From Sequoia sempervirens (taxonomy: Eukaryota; Streptophyta; Pinopsida; Cupressales; Cupressaceae), in the NCBI GenBank assembly GCA_007258455.2, contig VDFB02270651.1:703787360-703851359 (forward strand): a stretch of 64,000 nucleotides of DNA. Reading direction: 5' to 3'. The position numbers were made by a program, and so were the translations under genes. Shown piece by piece: positions 46,230 through 59,097 of the stretch. The number at the start of each line of letters is the position of its first letter. The stretch's first letter is position 1. Below the pieces are notes generated by a model. It was not told the origin of the DNA and did not search any database. It was given only the letters and a program-made list of their open reading frames with translations.

Positions 46230-49200
46230 TGACGGGGTGGTTTCTATTTTTTTGGGTGGGTTGTTATTTTTCTATCATTGTGATGGTTTTGTGATCAGTC
46301 TATATGTTGTAACTAGATATATTTAATAATTTTTATTTTTCTATGTTCGTGTCAAGGGTAATACACCTTGTAAATGTAGCTTATATTATCAAAAACACAA
46401 TAAAATTAACTTACATTTAATATTTTCTAATAATTAATACAATTAAATTATTTTCAATATAATGCAAATTATTCTTAGTATATACAAAATATTTCATTTT
46501 GAAAGAATAATTAAAATCACTTTAGTTTTTTTCTACCAAAAATAAAATAATGTGATAATTTTCTTTACAAAGATGCAAATCATAATATTTTTTACTCAAA
46601 GCATTAATATTTCATAAACATGGAAAATACACATTTGAAATAATTTAAAATGCAATGCAAGAAGATAAAGTAACCACACACTAAGAACTTGCTCACTTTA
46701 TGAGTTTGCATAAGAAGTGGATTCTAGAATTACCAATGATTTGGATATATAGGTTTCATAAGGATTCACATGACAAAATTATACTCAAATAAAGTAAGAT
46801 AGATGTTAAGGCACATTCTCTAACCCAAAAATTAGTCTCCAATATAGTCACATTGGGAAAAACCCTATACATGCACACTCATGTGAAATATTAGTTGAAC
46901 TTTCTCTACATATGATAGATAAAATAACATAAACCATCCAACATGATATCAAATAATCACATATAATTCTAATAATCTATGACTAGCCTGATCTAGGAAA
47001 CAAGATGCATAATCAATAATAATCCATATTAATCAATTAAATATTATAATCGCACCTATATCAAATATAGTGAAAATATTGAAGTTGAAACACTATAATA
47101 AATTAAACATATAAAGTCACAATATAAGCATCCCATAATGTAGAGTTGAAAATCCATGTTCCAATACCAAACCTTGGCAAGAACACGTCATATGGAGTGA
47201 TAAAAATATAATATCACAACAAAAGCATCTAGAGTACACAATAAGGACGTCTTGATGGTACAACAAGGTCTCATTGACAATTTTGGTATAGTAGATCATA
47301 AAACATTTGTCCCATAATATATTGTCAAATAACTCAATAAAAACATAATAAAAATCAATCATGCACCCAAGGCACACACACTAGTGGAAATTACAACACT
47401 TATAGAAAGGTTATATTATTTCAAGCATATTTGTATCTAAAAATGGAAGGAAGCATATGATAATCTTATGACACTATTTTATAGATTATTATACTTCACT
47501 TGTAGATAGATTTAAATTTCAATTGCTCAAAAAGTGAAAAAATAATAATGTTGCTGATGAATAATGCTATTTTAAGTCATTGCAATTTTTGTAAGACTTT
47601 TATCTATTAAATGAGTTATTTAATTAATGAAGTTGATATGTTTTTGAAAGTATATGAGCTTTTTGTTTCCTAAATTTATTCATGCTAGATAATCTTCTAT
47701 ATGAGTGATGGTATATATGATAAATAGTGATAAGAGGGCTCCTATTAGGTAAGTGCAAGAAGTTGGGTCCACAAAGAGGGGAAGTTTCGGCCAAAAAAAT
47801 GTTGAAAGGAATGGGTACCCTTTTTTTAAAAATGGGTATCCATTTAGGAATGAGATCTCAAGCCTTAGATTGGGATCTCATCCCTAAAAAAGTACCTATT
47901 CTAAAAATAGAATAGGTACCCGCTTTAAAATGGGCACCTAGTCTAAAAATAGAATGGGTATTCATTCTAAAAATAGAATGGGTGCCCATTCTAAAAAAAT
48001 GAAATTCCAAGCCACTTTTTGCTTGGATTTTAGGCTCAAGAAAGGTTTGGTAACCCAACCCTTAGGCTCCTTTGACCTGCAACTAAAAACCAAGGTGCAA
48101 TGCCAAGAGAAATGTCTAACTTTGGCAATATAGTTGATGGACTTTTTTCATAATTAATTTATAAAATTAAAACCCATTATAGATCATGATGTTTAGTTTT
48201 AAAATATATATTTTTTATGATTGGATTATGTTTTCTATTTTCTAATTAATTCCTAAGCAAATTTGTCCATAAACTTGAAATATCAACTTTTAAAAAAAAA
48301 GAATAATAACTTTTAATCTATTTTTTTTTAGTAAAAAAAATTATATGACATAAATCTTTAGAAAATTCTCTACACAATGAAAAAAATTCAAAAAAACATT
48401 AGTTTAGGTCAAGTTATGGTTTTCGTACACATTGATTTTCAAAAATAACAATTAGGGCCAATAAAAAATATATTCAGAAAAAAATTACAAAAAATATCCT
48501 CATCAATCTTCAGTTTGTTACACATCTTTTCACAATATGAATTATAAAAATACTTTTATTTAGGTCAAATTATGGTGTTTGTACACATGCATGGTATGGT
48601 AAAAAAAATGACTTTTAAAAAGTGGTTTTCTAAAGACACTTATTAAAATTTAATTTGTATAATATGGGTATTAGAATAAATTATATATTTAGTAACTAGA
48701 TTCAAAATACTAAATTTTATATCATTGAATTTTTTTAAGATTCAATGTGGGAAGTGACTATCTAGCCCCATAAATACACCTATGACATCCATGCCCTGAA
48801 TATACCATAACTATAGTTTAACAGATTTCACTCAGTTTAACTAATCAACTAAACTAAACTAAACTATTATGTACTCTAGTTCAATGTTAGTTAAATACTA
48901 TCATAGAACATGCATTCTACATGCTTTTTCATAGCCGATTTATGAAGCGCTAAAAATATCAAAGCCATTCGAAGCACAACTTGATTTCAAATAGAAACTC
49001 CATGAAACTATAAAATATATTGGGTCTATCAACAATCAACGATTATTCAAAATATAGTGTGGGGTAAAGACAAAGGACTCAGTCATTGTTAAAAAAAATC
49101 ACCATGACTATAAATTGAAACTTTCACAAAGCCATGGAAAATGGGAAAATTTTCACAGCCTGGGAAAAGATAGTTACAGAGGCATTGTAAATTTTCAAGG

Positions 49201-50074
49201 ATCTGTAAACTAGAAAGAAACATTGGATACATTGGAGGGAACAAGTAAGACATTTCTATGTTTCCTTTTGAGTTGATGATATTTGAAAAATACAAAGAAA
49301 CATTGGTTTACCAATTCATGATATTTGAAAGATACAAAGCATTCTTTCGAATTCAAATATGAGCAATGGTGTTCAATGTCTGCACCTCTATAACATAAAT
49401 AGTGTTATTTCATTTAAATTTGCTCCAAGTTGGTGTTATCTCCTACCAACATACTAGCTACATCCCACATCATTATTTGAGATCTTTTTGTAGTACCAAC
49501 TGTCCTCAGTGATCATGAGCATGTTACTTGTTGAGTTCAATTGGGGATTTTTTTCTATTCTAACAACCATGCCTGCACTTTGTTTATCTACCATCTTTTC
49601 TTGTAAAATATGTTATTCTACCATCATTTATGTGTTCATTTCTTTCAATCATCATATATTCTCATCATTTTTGGTATTTCTTCTATCAATTGTTCCTTTC
49701 AAACCCATCTAGAATTTAATTTTTTTTCTAAAATTTAAAGATGGATTTTGCAATTACCATGTCTTTTTAGCTTTAATTTGAATGTTTTCTCAGTGTCTTC
49801 TCAAATATTAATTTTTTAATCTATACATTGACTTTTCTTTCTAGATTGCAACCCACCTTTTTTCAGAATTTGTCAATTTTCCTGTTTCTACAAGTCTACA
49901 TTCCCTCTAATTTTCCTTGTTATTAATATCATCTTATGTGTCCTCCATAGTGAATTTCTATAAACTTTTAGAGATTCTCAGATATCCATGCTTTTTATCA
50001 TTTCTTTAAAATCTTACCTCCTAGTAAATATATGTTTTCTTCTTGTGTGGGTATGTGCAAGATCATCATGGAAA
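46230..50074. other. AT-rich apex spacer of the inverted repeat
   Basis: No gene or element identified. 46230-47700 and 48100-50074 are AT-rich with scattered short frames that look random. An (AACTA)n microsatellite is at 48847-48865. The only clear structure is the hairpin-rich patch at 47845-47990. No inverted match to this spacer was found elsewhere in the window. Confidence 0.6.
47845..47990. repeat. Cluster of hairpins and tandem palindromic units
   Basis: A 17-bp imperfect stem (47845-47861 with 47870-47886, 15 of 17 paired) around an 8-base loop is followed by three copies of CTAAAAATAGAAT(A/G)GGT at 47901, 47943 and 47967. Each copy, with the preceding ATT, carries ATTCTA-AAAA-TAGAAT, a small hairpin of its own; the GGTACC/GGTGCC pieces between units also pair. 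MITE-like or recombination-prone DNA is possible. Confidence 0.7.
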
Positions 50075-50795
50075 AAATAGGCCCTTAAGTGGCAATGAAA
50101 ATTCAAAAAAATCAGAGTTAGGCAGCTTGAAGTAAAAATTTGAATAAGTTATCTATATTATTTCAAAAATATGTAAGAATAGAATCTGTGGAAAATTAAA
50201 TGTAGTTTCTAAACTACTAGGTTTATTTTTCTAAACAAAAAATCTATTTGGTGAAAAAATGAAATTTCAATGCAATAGTACTTAAATTTCAGGGAAAAAA
50301 TAAGTAGGTGTTTGTCTTACCACCCTAACCATAATAAATTGATAATATTTTTTTATAATATTTTAGATATGAGTAGAGGAATCATGTCCGAATGTGATGC
50401 ATATTTTTTTGTAATTTTTTTCCAAGTAAATAATTAATTATGAATTTTTTATTACAACTTTTAAAAAATATAAAAACTTGTATGTCTGACCACCTTAACT
50501 TGGTCAAAACTTCATGAAATTCAATTTTACTTTTAATCCTATAGTATGCGAAGCATAGAATGTGACACATGTTTTGGATTCAAAAAATGTGATACCATTT
50601 GAAAGATATAGATATTTTTCAATCAGGCTATCAATCAGGACTTTAGTCATAATTCTAATAGAAAATGAATAATAATTATTTATTAGATTCAAAGTAAAGT
50701 ATAATTTATATTGGTGGAAATCTAAGAAGCTCCTTTACAAACCCTTTTTTGTTTCATCAATTTTGGGTAAAAAAAGTTGTCAGCCACATGGGCGA
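50075..50795 (-). repeat. Extra copy of the 0.7-kb repeat S
   Basis: Direct repeat of 52165-52845 (inverted relative to 44120-44803), more diverged (roughly 15% by eye). On the minus strand it starts TGGCTGACAAC and ends CACTTAAGGGCCTA. Its neighbours differ from those of the other copies, and the left arm has no equivalent after its gene. Confidence 0.72.
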
Positions 50796-50898
50796 AGTCT
50801 GGAAAAGCAAGGTAAGTTGTTAAACACATTTTTTGTGTTGACTTCTTAGGATTGGTAGGTCCGAACCAAATTCCAAAGCAAGCCCGAGGCTAATCCCT

Positions 50899-50998
50899 NN
50901 NNNNNNNNNNNNNNNNNNNNNNNNNNNNNNNNNNNNNNNNNNNNNNNNNNNNNNNNNNNNNNNNNNNNNNNNNNNNNNNNNNNNNNNNNNNNNNNNNN
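50899..50998. other. Assembly gap of 100 N
   Basis: Exactly 100 N, the usual placeholder for a gap of unknown length. The inverted-repeat homology of the right arm begins at the base right after it (50999), inside the env-position-type gene, so order and orientation across this point depend on scaffolding. Confidence 0.99.
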
Positions 50999-52160
50999 TT
51001 TTAGGGTCCAAACACGAGCAAGCAAGCCATTGGAGTCTTTCTCCTTCATAACATCTAACATGTTAGTTTCTTCAGCTCGAGCTTGATGATTGGAGGAGTT
51101 TGGTGTGGACTCCTCCAAAATCATCTAGTTTAGCTCTGAGAAGTGACTAGGTCCCTCTATGTACTCCTATGTTTCCTCAACCATATCATGCTTTTTTTCA
51201 TACCATCCTTTGCCATGCTCCGAGTTGCTAGACATGTCATCCACTAGGACCTATAGCTTATGTTTAGCAAGTCGATTGGACCTTCGAACACTAGCATGTT
51301 TCACCCCCGTGTCCACATTCATGACCACTAGAGTTAGAATCTTTAGACTCATTTTTTGTGGGTGGTTCCTCGACATAAAAGGTTATGCCCCATTTTCCCC
51401 TTTTTTATTCAGTTTTGGTTTTTGCAGGAAATTTTCCCTCTTTCTTAATAGGGGTTTTCTTTAGTTCACAAAGCCTAAAGGTGGCCTTGGTTTGAGCTTG
51501 CCCAACACTTCTCTTCTTCTTTTTAGTAGGAGTATTGGGTTTAGTATCTTCAAGTGGTTGGTTGCAAATGGGAGGGAGCTTCCTCTTAGAGCCCACAAAA
51601 ATAGCAAGGGAGGGTTTTGAAGGAGAAGGATCACAAGCCTTAGGTTCCTCAACTCTAGTAGTGGATATGGGTTTTAGAGGGCAAAGGGCTAGGTGAAAAT
51701 GGTAAAGGTGAAGGATAAGCCCTTGGTGGAGTGGTAGAGGGGTTTTTTCAAAATTCTTAGTTGTAAGTTCCAGGGTTTCCTTGATAGATCTTTCAAGGGA
51801 TGAAATAAGAAAAAATGGGAAACTAATAAGCAGCCTATGGTAGAGATGGTTCATAAGTGACACATGATAGAAATAATAAACTTTAAAATGACCTTCTAAG
51901 GTTATATATTTCATAAGAACTAGGAAAACCAGGTCCCATGACATAGGAAGTTTGCTCTAGTTGAAATCTGCATGGAGTTTAGTGGTTTGCTCATACTCCT
52001 TAAAGAAGGTCTGCAAACTATCCATGTCTTGCACCTTAGTGTGCTTCTTAAGTTTATACCCAGAATAGGAAAGCCATGTGGCTTTGGCAATAACATCTTT
52101 GCTAAGCTCAAAATAAATACCTCCCATTGTAACCCTTAGTGTAGGATCATAGGGGTCCAA
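50999..52160 (-). pseudogene. Env-position-type gene (right arm, broken and cut by gap)
   Basis: Minus strand from an ATG at 52160 (MDPYDPTLRVTMGG). Open to 51957, where a TAG replaces the CAG found in the left arm (45089-45091). It continues 51944-51405 with the KYITLEGH core and a basic cluster, then 51124-50999 into the gap. The left copy lacks this stop. Its sequence is otherwise very close to the left copy (few amino-acid differences). Confidence 0.65.
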
Positions 52161-52164
52161 ACTA

Positions 52165-52845
52165 GGCCCTTAAGTGGCAATAAAATTTTAAAAAATAGAG
52201 TTATTAACATAATTTGAAAAATATGTAAGAACAAAATTTGTAGCAAATTGAATGTAGTTTCAAAGATACTATTCCTTTTTTGGAAAAAAGTAAATCGATT
52301 TACTAAAAAATTGAAATTTCAATGTAGTAGTACTAAATTTTTTAGGGAAAAATAAAAAGTGAGTGTATGTCTGACCAACCTATGTACAAGAAAAAAATAA
52401 TGTATTTTTTTGAAACTTTCAATATAAGTAGAGGACACATGCCTAGATGTGCTGCAATTTTTTTGTAATTTTTTTGCAAGTAAATAATTAGTTATGATTT
52501 TTTCATTAATTTTTTTTAAAAATATTAAAACTTGTTTGTCTGACCACCATAACTTGGTCAAAATTTTATGAAATTCAATTTTTACTTTTTTAATCCTATA
52601 ATATGGGAAGCATAGAATGTGTCAGATTTTTCAGATTCAAAAAATGTGATTTTTTTTAAGAATTATAGATATTTTTCAATCAACCTATCAATCATGATTT
52701 TAGTTAGAATGTATGTATAAAATAATAATTACCTATTTGATTCCAAATAAGGAATATCTTATATATTTAGAAAGCTGGCAATTTTCTCAATAAACCCTTT
52801 TTGTTTCATCAAATTCGGATAAAAAAAATTCGTCAGCCACTTTTT
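52165..52845 (-). repeat. 0.7-kb repeat S (right arm)
   Basis: Counterpart of 44120-44803. With the extra copy at 50075-50795 it forms a direct repeat on either side of the env-position-type gene and the gap. Confidence 0.78.
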
Positions 52846-53430
52846 TGTCATATCACCACTTTTTGAACCCCAATGATCCTGCACTCACCCCTATACCACC
52901 TTCCATGCAAATGTTCCAAACAAGAGAATAGTGGAATTCCTCAGAGGAGCTTGTTTCGGTTCTCACACGATCACCACCCATATTCAAACATAGAGAGGAG
53001 TGAACAGTAACAAAGGTAAGAATTTCTTTTTTTTTAAATTGTGGAAGGGTTGTGCAAACTAACATCTTATCAAAGGAAATTTTTTTATAAAAAATCTTCA
53101 TATCCTTCCTAATTAAGGCAATGATATCTTCCCACGTACGACTAGGAATTTACTAGGGACTTAGGGTAGCAGAGAAATTACAAGTAGTGATGTAAGTATC
53201 AAGCCATAATCAAACAAAGGTTTGGAAGGGTTAACAAATATATTAGCTGCTCGCATGTTCCAAATAAATAATAAAATATTAATATTGGGAGAATAGTTGT
53301 ACAAATGACAAGAAATAACACTAATCTCATGGACAATCCAACTAGGTAGAAATTACAACCCAGACCACATCCTAGTCACCTAGATGTACCCATCCATCTC
53401 ATAATACATTCTCCACATCATACTGATAAC
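52846..53430 (-). pseudogene. Unknown plant-transposon-type ORF, upstream part (right arm)
   Basis: Counterpart of 43590-44181. The open segment 53101-52853 on the minus strand contains ILTFVTVHSSLCLNMGGD and EFHYSLVWNICMEGGIG; a short insertion of Lys codons distinguishes it from the left copy. No recognised domain. Confidence 0.5.
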
Positions 53431-53469
53431 AATGGTGAAAGGATAGGTTGTCCAACCTATGAAGGAGGT

Positions 53470-53731
53470 ATTGGCCTTCATCATAAATGGATAAGTTTCT
53501 TTTGCTCATCAAGGCTAAATCCTTGAACATTCAAGGGGAGGGCCACAATATTCCTCCAACATTTTGAAGATTCCTAGGAAGATCCCAAATTGGCCAATGA
53601 GTTTGCAACATTATTTCCTTCTTGAAAGGTGTGAGTTAGTTCATCCTTTCAAATTTGTTGAGCAAAAATTATATATCAATCAAAATATCCATGATATTCC
53701 AACCTTGACAATATTTATTATTAATGGAGCC
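53470..53731 (-). pseudogene. LINE RNase H C-terminal end (right arm)
   Basis: Counterpart of 43253-43520. The QEGN-type signature is more decayed here (the codons around 53580-53630 differ from the left copy). It abuts the LTR start at 53732. Confidence 0.75.
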
Positions 53732-56485
53732 TGTTGGAACCTAAAACTTCATGCAAATTTTAGGTTCCTATGATGAAAATTTGGATTTTAGCACTCAAAA
53801 GTATAGTTGAAAAATCTGCTCAAGTGGCTCACTTTGAAAAATCACAAAATGAAGTCAATGCAATTTCATGCAAAATCACTTTGCATACGTGTTTGTCTAC
53901 CATATGCAAGTATCTCTTCCAATTTTTAGCTTTGTATGATCAGTTTTGGCAGAGATTCAAAAGGCCAAGTTGAAGGGTTCTACGAAGGTTTGTTGTCTAC
54001 ACAGTGAAATCTGTTAAAGTGACCAACTTTGGAGGATACCATTAAGCAACTGGAAGAATTTCATGACAAACCAATTAATTATCTTGATTCTCCTCATATC
54101 AATGTGCATCCATGTCAATTTTCAGATCTTCAGGAAATTGTTTGATATTTTTCCAAGATCAAATCCAAATGGATTTTACACAGTTTGGAAATTGCATTTC
54201 TAGAACAACTACAAAATGGTCAACTTTGGTGCTTGATATTTGGTGAAAAAAATGAAATGATAGAAAAAATTCTTGCACACATGTTCACCATGCCTAAATG
54301 AGCTAATATCCAAAGTTATAGCTTCTCATAATCATATTTGATATTTTTTCAAAAGGGCAAGTGGAGGGTTTCAATTGAGCTTAATAGTGGTATTTTTTTA
54401 GAAAATGTTGATTAAGCAACTTTGTGCATTCACAATTTCCAATCCTGATAACTTCATGACCAACCATTTGACGAACATACTCTCCTATCACAACTCAACA
54501 CGTTTGCATGTTTTCATGGTTGTCAGAGGAGTTTTGGTATGCTTTTTAATTGTTTTCCGACTACTCCTAGACTAGATTTTGCACCCCGAAAAAATTGCAA
54601 ATTTTGAAATTCTAAGGATGACCCAGTTGGTGTTTTGGCCTCAAATGTTTCCAACTTCAATTTTTTTTGGATTTTGAGCTCATTTGGTGAATTAATTTAA
54701 AAATTTATTTTTCACTACATGTTTCGTAGGGCCAGTTTACAAAGGAAGTACCTTGATTTGGCGAGCTGTTCAAAATCCGTTACAAAACCACTTCCAAAAT
54801 AATTGATCATAGTTCCTTGCAAATTTTCATGGATCTAAGATGCTTTGTGTGCCTACAATGAATTTACTTTGTTTGTCCCCTAGTCAAAATTAAAAAATTA
54901 TGTGTTAAATCCTAAAGTTCAAATGATATATTTTTTTAAACATTGTATATGTTTTAAAATGAATTATGAATATCTTTCAAAACCCTAAAAATATCAATAT
55001 TTTTATAAATTTAATTTTATGGAAACATATCCGCAAGAGAAATGCCCATCGGTGGAGTAGAATACCCAACGATAGCGACAATATTGAGAAATTTCATCGG
55101 TGAAAGTCTCACCAACACGGGAGTGCATATGGTCAAAAGGCAAAAGATTGAATAAAATATAACTATCTAGGAAAATAATATTTCTTTGAAGAATATAATC
55201 TCCACATTTTCACCGTGGAGATTATAAAGAAGATAATTATTTTACCCAGGAAAGAATATAAGGTAAAATCTATAAAATATTTGCATGGGGAGTTGGAATA
55301 TTTTCATCAATAGGATTAAAAGAATATGTAATTATTTTTATTATATCGGGTGAAATATTTCAATCAAGCAAGATAAAATGGAATATTTTTTCACTAAAGA
55401 AGCTACGAGATCGGGTAATTTTTATTTTTAATTGGTGGAAGTACAAAAGTTGCCAGCAAAGGATAATTATCGAAATTGATTTTTCACGAAAATGAAAAAA
55501 TGGAGATTAAAGTTAAAATATTTAATTTTCCGAAGACAAATAATTAAATATTTTATTTTTCCAAGAATAATTAAACAAAGAGCTGCACCGAAAAGAATAG
55601 TTGCACTAAACGGACGCTGTGAAGAGTTGTAACCCTAAAAGAACAATGTATATATGTAAGATGAAATAAAATCATCAGGATAGAAGCAGTAGGTTAGGAA
55701 ATCATTAGTAGTTGGATAGGTTGAACAATTGTCGAGACAAAACATTATGCTATGTATTGCAAGAATATTTCAAAGTAATATAATGGACAAGAAGGCTTAA
55801 TCTGGTGATCCAATTGTGGTGTCAATTGTTTGTTGAATTAATTAAAAAATATTATCAGGTTGTCTCCAAGGTTGGCATTTCCTTATTATTTAAATTGATG
55901 TATCAAGGATAGTTTCAATTTATCAAGGCACATTTGTTGTTCTTGTGTGGTTCAATTAACTGGCCCCTTCAAGGAAGGATTAAATTCTTTTAATTAATCA
56001 TAGTAATCTGGAGAAGGTCATTTGGATCAATAAGAAGAACTTGATAATTGCATTCTTGCACATTTATACAAGGTATAAACAGTCACAAGTGTCAAGAAAT
56101 TTGAATTATAACCATTAATTAAGTCACATATCTTTCACCTCTTAACTCCATTAGCCCAATAGAAGTAGGCACTGGTCATACCAATTCCATTTATATAATT
56201 TCATAAAATCTTATCCATACATTCACATTTCAAATTTTAGTAGGAGTAATTAGTAAGCTTTCATCTATGCCACACCATTTGTCACCGTGGATAGATCCAT
56301 CAATTCAACCAAATCATACATCCCTCTAATCTGCTCCATTATATAGGTACACCCCCCTAAGGTTTGGCAGAGCTTGAAGAGAAGAAGGTTCAAATACACC
56401 ATTTGGCCTTGTTCGTTAGCCTAAAACATACCAAGAGCCTGACAACCTCTTGAGGTTTTTCAACCAGTGTTTTTGAGAACTAACA
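53732..56485 (+). repeat. 5' LTR of the large-LTR element (right arm)
   Basis: 2754 bp, TGTTGGAACC...GAACTAACA. The TATA box TATATAG at 56340-56346 lies about 140 bp before the LTR end. Confidence 0.9.
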
Positions 56486-56488
56486 GAT

Positions 56489-56507
56489 TGGTGACTTTGC
56501 TAGGGAT
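56489..56507 (+). other. Primer-binding site of the large-LTR element (right arm)
   Basis: TGGTGACTTTGCTAGGGAT, three bases after the LTR; one base differs from the left copy (a C/T transition). Confidence 0.75.
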
Positions 56508-56769
56508 CAAACCAAATCAACATTGAATCCAAGCCTTTGTTGGTATAGAGTCATAAAAAATCCACATTTGCATTCACCTGATTTTGTAGGGGATTCCACT
56601 AAAAAAAAAACCAAGAACAATTTCAAAAATCCATTTCATTTTCCTACTTTTGGAAAAGTAGGTGGCAACTCTATTAAAAATTGATAGATAGTGCATGACA
56701 TTTTGGAACAACAACATTATTTCCATTAAAAAATAAAAGATAAAAAGATGCTACAAATTTCTTGTCAAG

Positions 56770-58699
56770 ATGTCAGAAGAAGTGAGAAGGAAATAGTTAA
56801 TAAGAAAGTGTAAATAATTGAAGAAACAACTGCTACAATTGGACCAACAATTGTTACAATTGGGGGTTAAATTTGTTCCAAATGCATTAAAAAATGTACC
56901 AATCTCTAATGATGATAGATATGTGAATGCAAGTGGTCCTTGGACTCCACAAGTGCCTCATAATACAATTGGGAATTTTCACAATGGAGGTAATGCACTT
57001 TATTCATAGCAGAACATTTATTCACCACAACCATCAAAACAAGTAAATTCTTATCCTATCCCTCCTGGAAAAAGACTGGTAATCCACCAAGATTATCAAC
57101 ACAATTAGTATCCTGAGCATTATCCATATCAATACCAAATGCCATATCAAAATGTGCATCACAATTGCATCCCTCTTGGAAGATTAAATCAGAACATGCA
57201 ACAAAATGTATATCAGAATCAACAATTTGAGGAGGGTGATGGGAATTCATGTACTCGAGAAGTAAATCAGGACTCTAATGTGAAATTAGAATGTCAGAAA
57301 TCTCCCTTGGATGCATTTTTTAACTTAAGGAGACACAAAGGAGAATTCGGATGCTCTCTACTCAGACAGTTGAATGTTATCCTTACACAAATACCTCTCA
57401 ATTATGGGATTGATTAGTCCATGTACTTTGAGTAGTTTATGAGAGCATATGAGCCTAATTTAGTTTATTGGCCTAAATCACTAAAACTAGTTACTTTTGA
57501 ACAGGTAGGAAAAATGATGAGTATTATAGAAAAGAAAAGGTATGAGGATAGGGAAATCACTAACAAGTATGGAGAAACTGATCAAGCAATATAGCTTGAA
57601 GATGAGACATGTACAAGTGAAAATAATTTCTATGATAGTCTACATAATGAGGGTGAAGATATAGTAGGTCTCTCTTGCATAACAGATTGTGACTGTGAGA
57701 GCAGTGCATATTATGAGGGATCCATTGAATATTCAGATTGTGAAGACAAACCTATGGATTTTGATCTACAAAAAAGTGATTCTTGCAGTTCTTATGGAGA
57801 TTAGGAGGAAGAAGCAATGGGAGAAGCAAGCTCATTTGATAGTGAACAAATCACACATCCAACTGTAGTTAAGTACCATGAAGACATATTGAATGAGGAA
57901 GAGGTTTGTACACTTAAAAGTGGCTTTCAATTTTTTTCAAATCCATTGTATGATGAAAAAATAAAAGAAGATCAAATGAAAATTTTCCAAGGCATGCCAA
58001 AACATGAATTTCATGTGTTTTCAAACCCACTTTATGATGAGGAAGAAATATTTTCAGAAACCAGGATAATATATCAACTTGTGGAACAAATGAGTATGTT
58101 GATAATTCACCTGATTTTTTCTATGATGATCTTGAGCCTCATTATGATGATGAAAAAGGTGAAGAGTACATCAATGGTGAAATGGACAAAGAAGCATGTT
58201 CACTCAGTAGTGAACAAATATCAAATTTGTTGGCAATGGAGTACCAAAAATGCACACATAAGAATGATTCAAAAATTCCATCTCTAGCATGCATTTGCTT
58301 TGACAGTGAAAAAAATTTATGTAACAATGAAGGGAAAAGTCTTGAAGCTGATATGTCTATCCTTGTTCAAGAGGAGAAATATAAATCAAATTTGGAGACC
58401 TTTTAGAAAGATATTGGTTTACATATCATGGATAATTCATCCCTATCATCAGTTGGTTCAAATATACATAAGATGAGTGTATGGATCAGGGGTTGATGTC
58501 ATTATCAAGTAGAGATATGGAAGAAATAAAAAGTATTTCAGATTTGATTATTTCTGAAGATGTTGATGTGGCAGATTTCTTAGAACCATGTAAGAAGAAT
58601 TTGGATTTTCAGTTTTCAGTTCAGCTGGGAAACTATTTTATCATGCATAACAGTGACCAAAATGATGAAGAATTTGGCATTAAAAATAAAATTTCTTAG
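56770..58699 (+). pseudogene. Acidic single ORF of the large-LTR element (right arm, broken)
   Basis: Counterpart of 38272-40206. The ATG at 56770 starts MSEEVRRK and is followed soon by a stop (TAG near 56794) absent from the left copy. The segment 57139-57417 keeps CAG at 57190-57192 where the left arm has TAG, but has TAG at 57415-57417 where the left arm has CAG (39556-39558). A one-base shift near 58058 alters the frame in the NPLYDE region. The C-terminal acidic part 58182-58699 reads well, ending before the polypurine-poor 3' junction. The two arms lost the ORF by different mutations. Confidence 0.7.
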
Positions 58700-59097
58700 T
58701 GTAATAAATGGGGCATGAGTTTGTCACATGATAGTGACAATTTTCAAATTATGCCTATCTAAATCAAAAAAAGAAAAAGGGAATATGAGCAGTGTTCAAA
58801 GGTAGTGTTATTTTGAAAATTTCCAATGGTAGTACATGTAGCAGGGCAGATTGTGAAAGTAATTTGATGAACTCAAAACAAAACAAAACAAAACAAAACA
58901 AGGTGTATGATAGGGGAAAATAGGAGCCTTTCTTTTTTGGTGGCCTTGTGCCATCAGCTGTGGTGTGGTTTTTCAAAAAACCATATCAGTTCATGACATA
59001 AAAGAGTTTTAAGTCTGATAAAACACTTGGTCTGCTCTCCCAGAGACCTGGATTCTTGCCATGCCCACAAGGGGCATACATCCACAGATGGAGCCAC

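Noticed and set aside
50820..51124. Minus-strand frames running through the N gap
   Set aside because: The middle of each is made of undefined bases, so the joined protein has no meaning.
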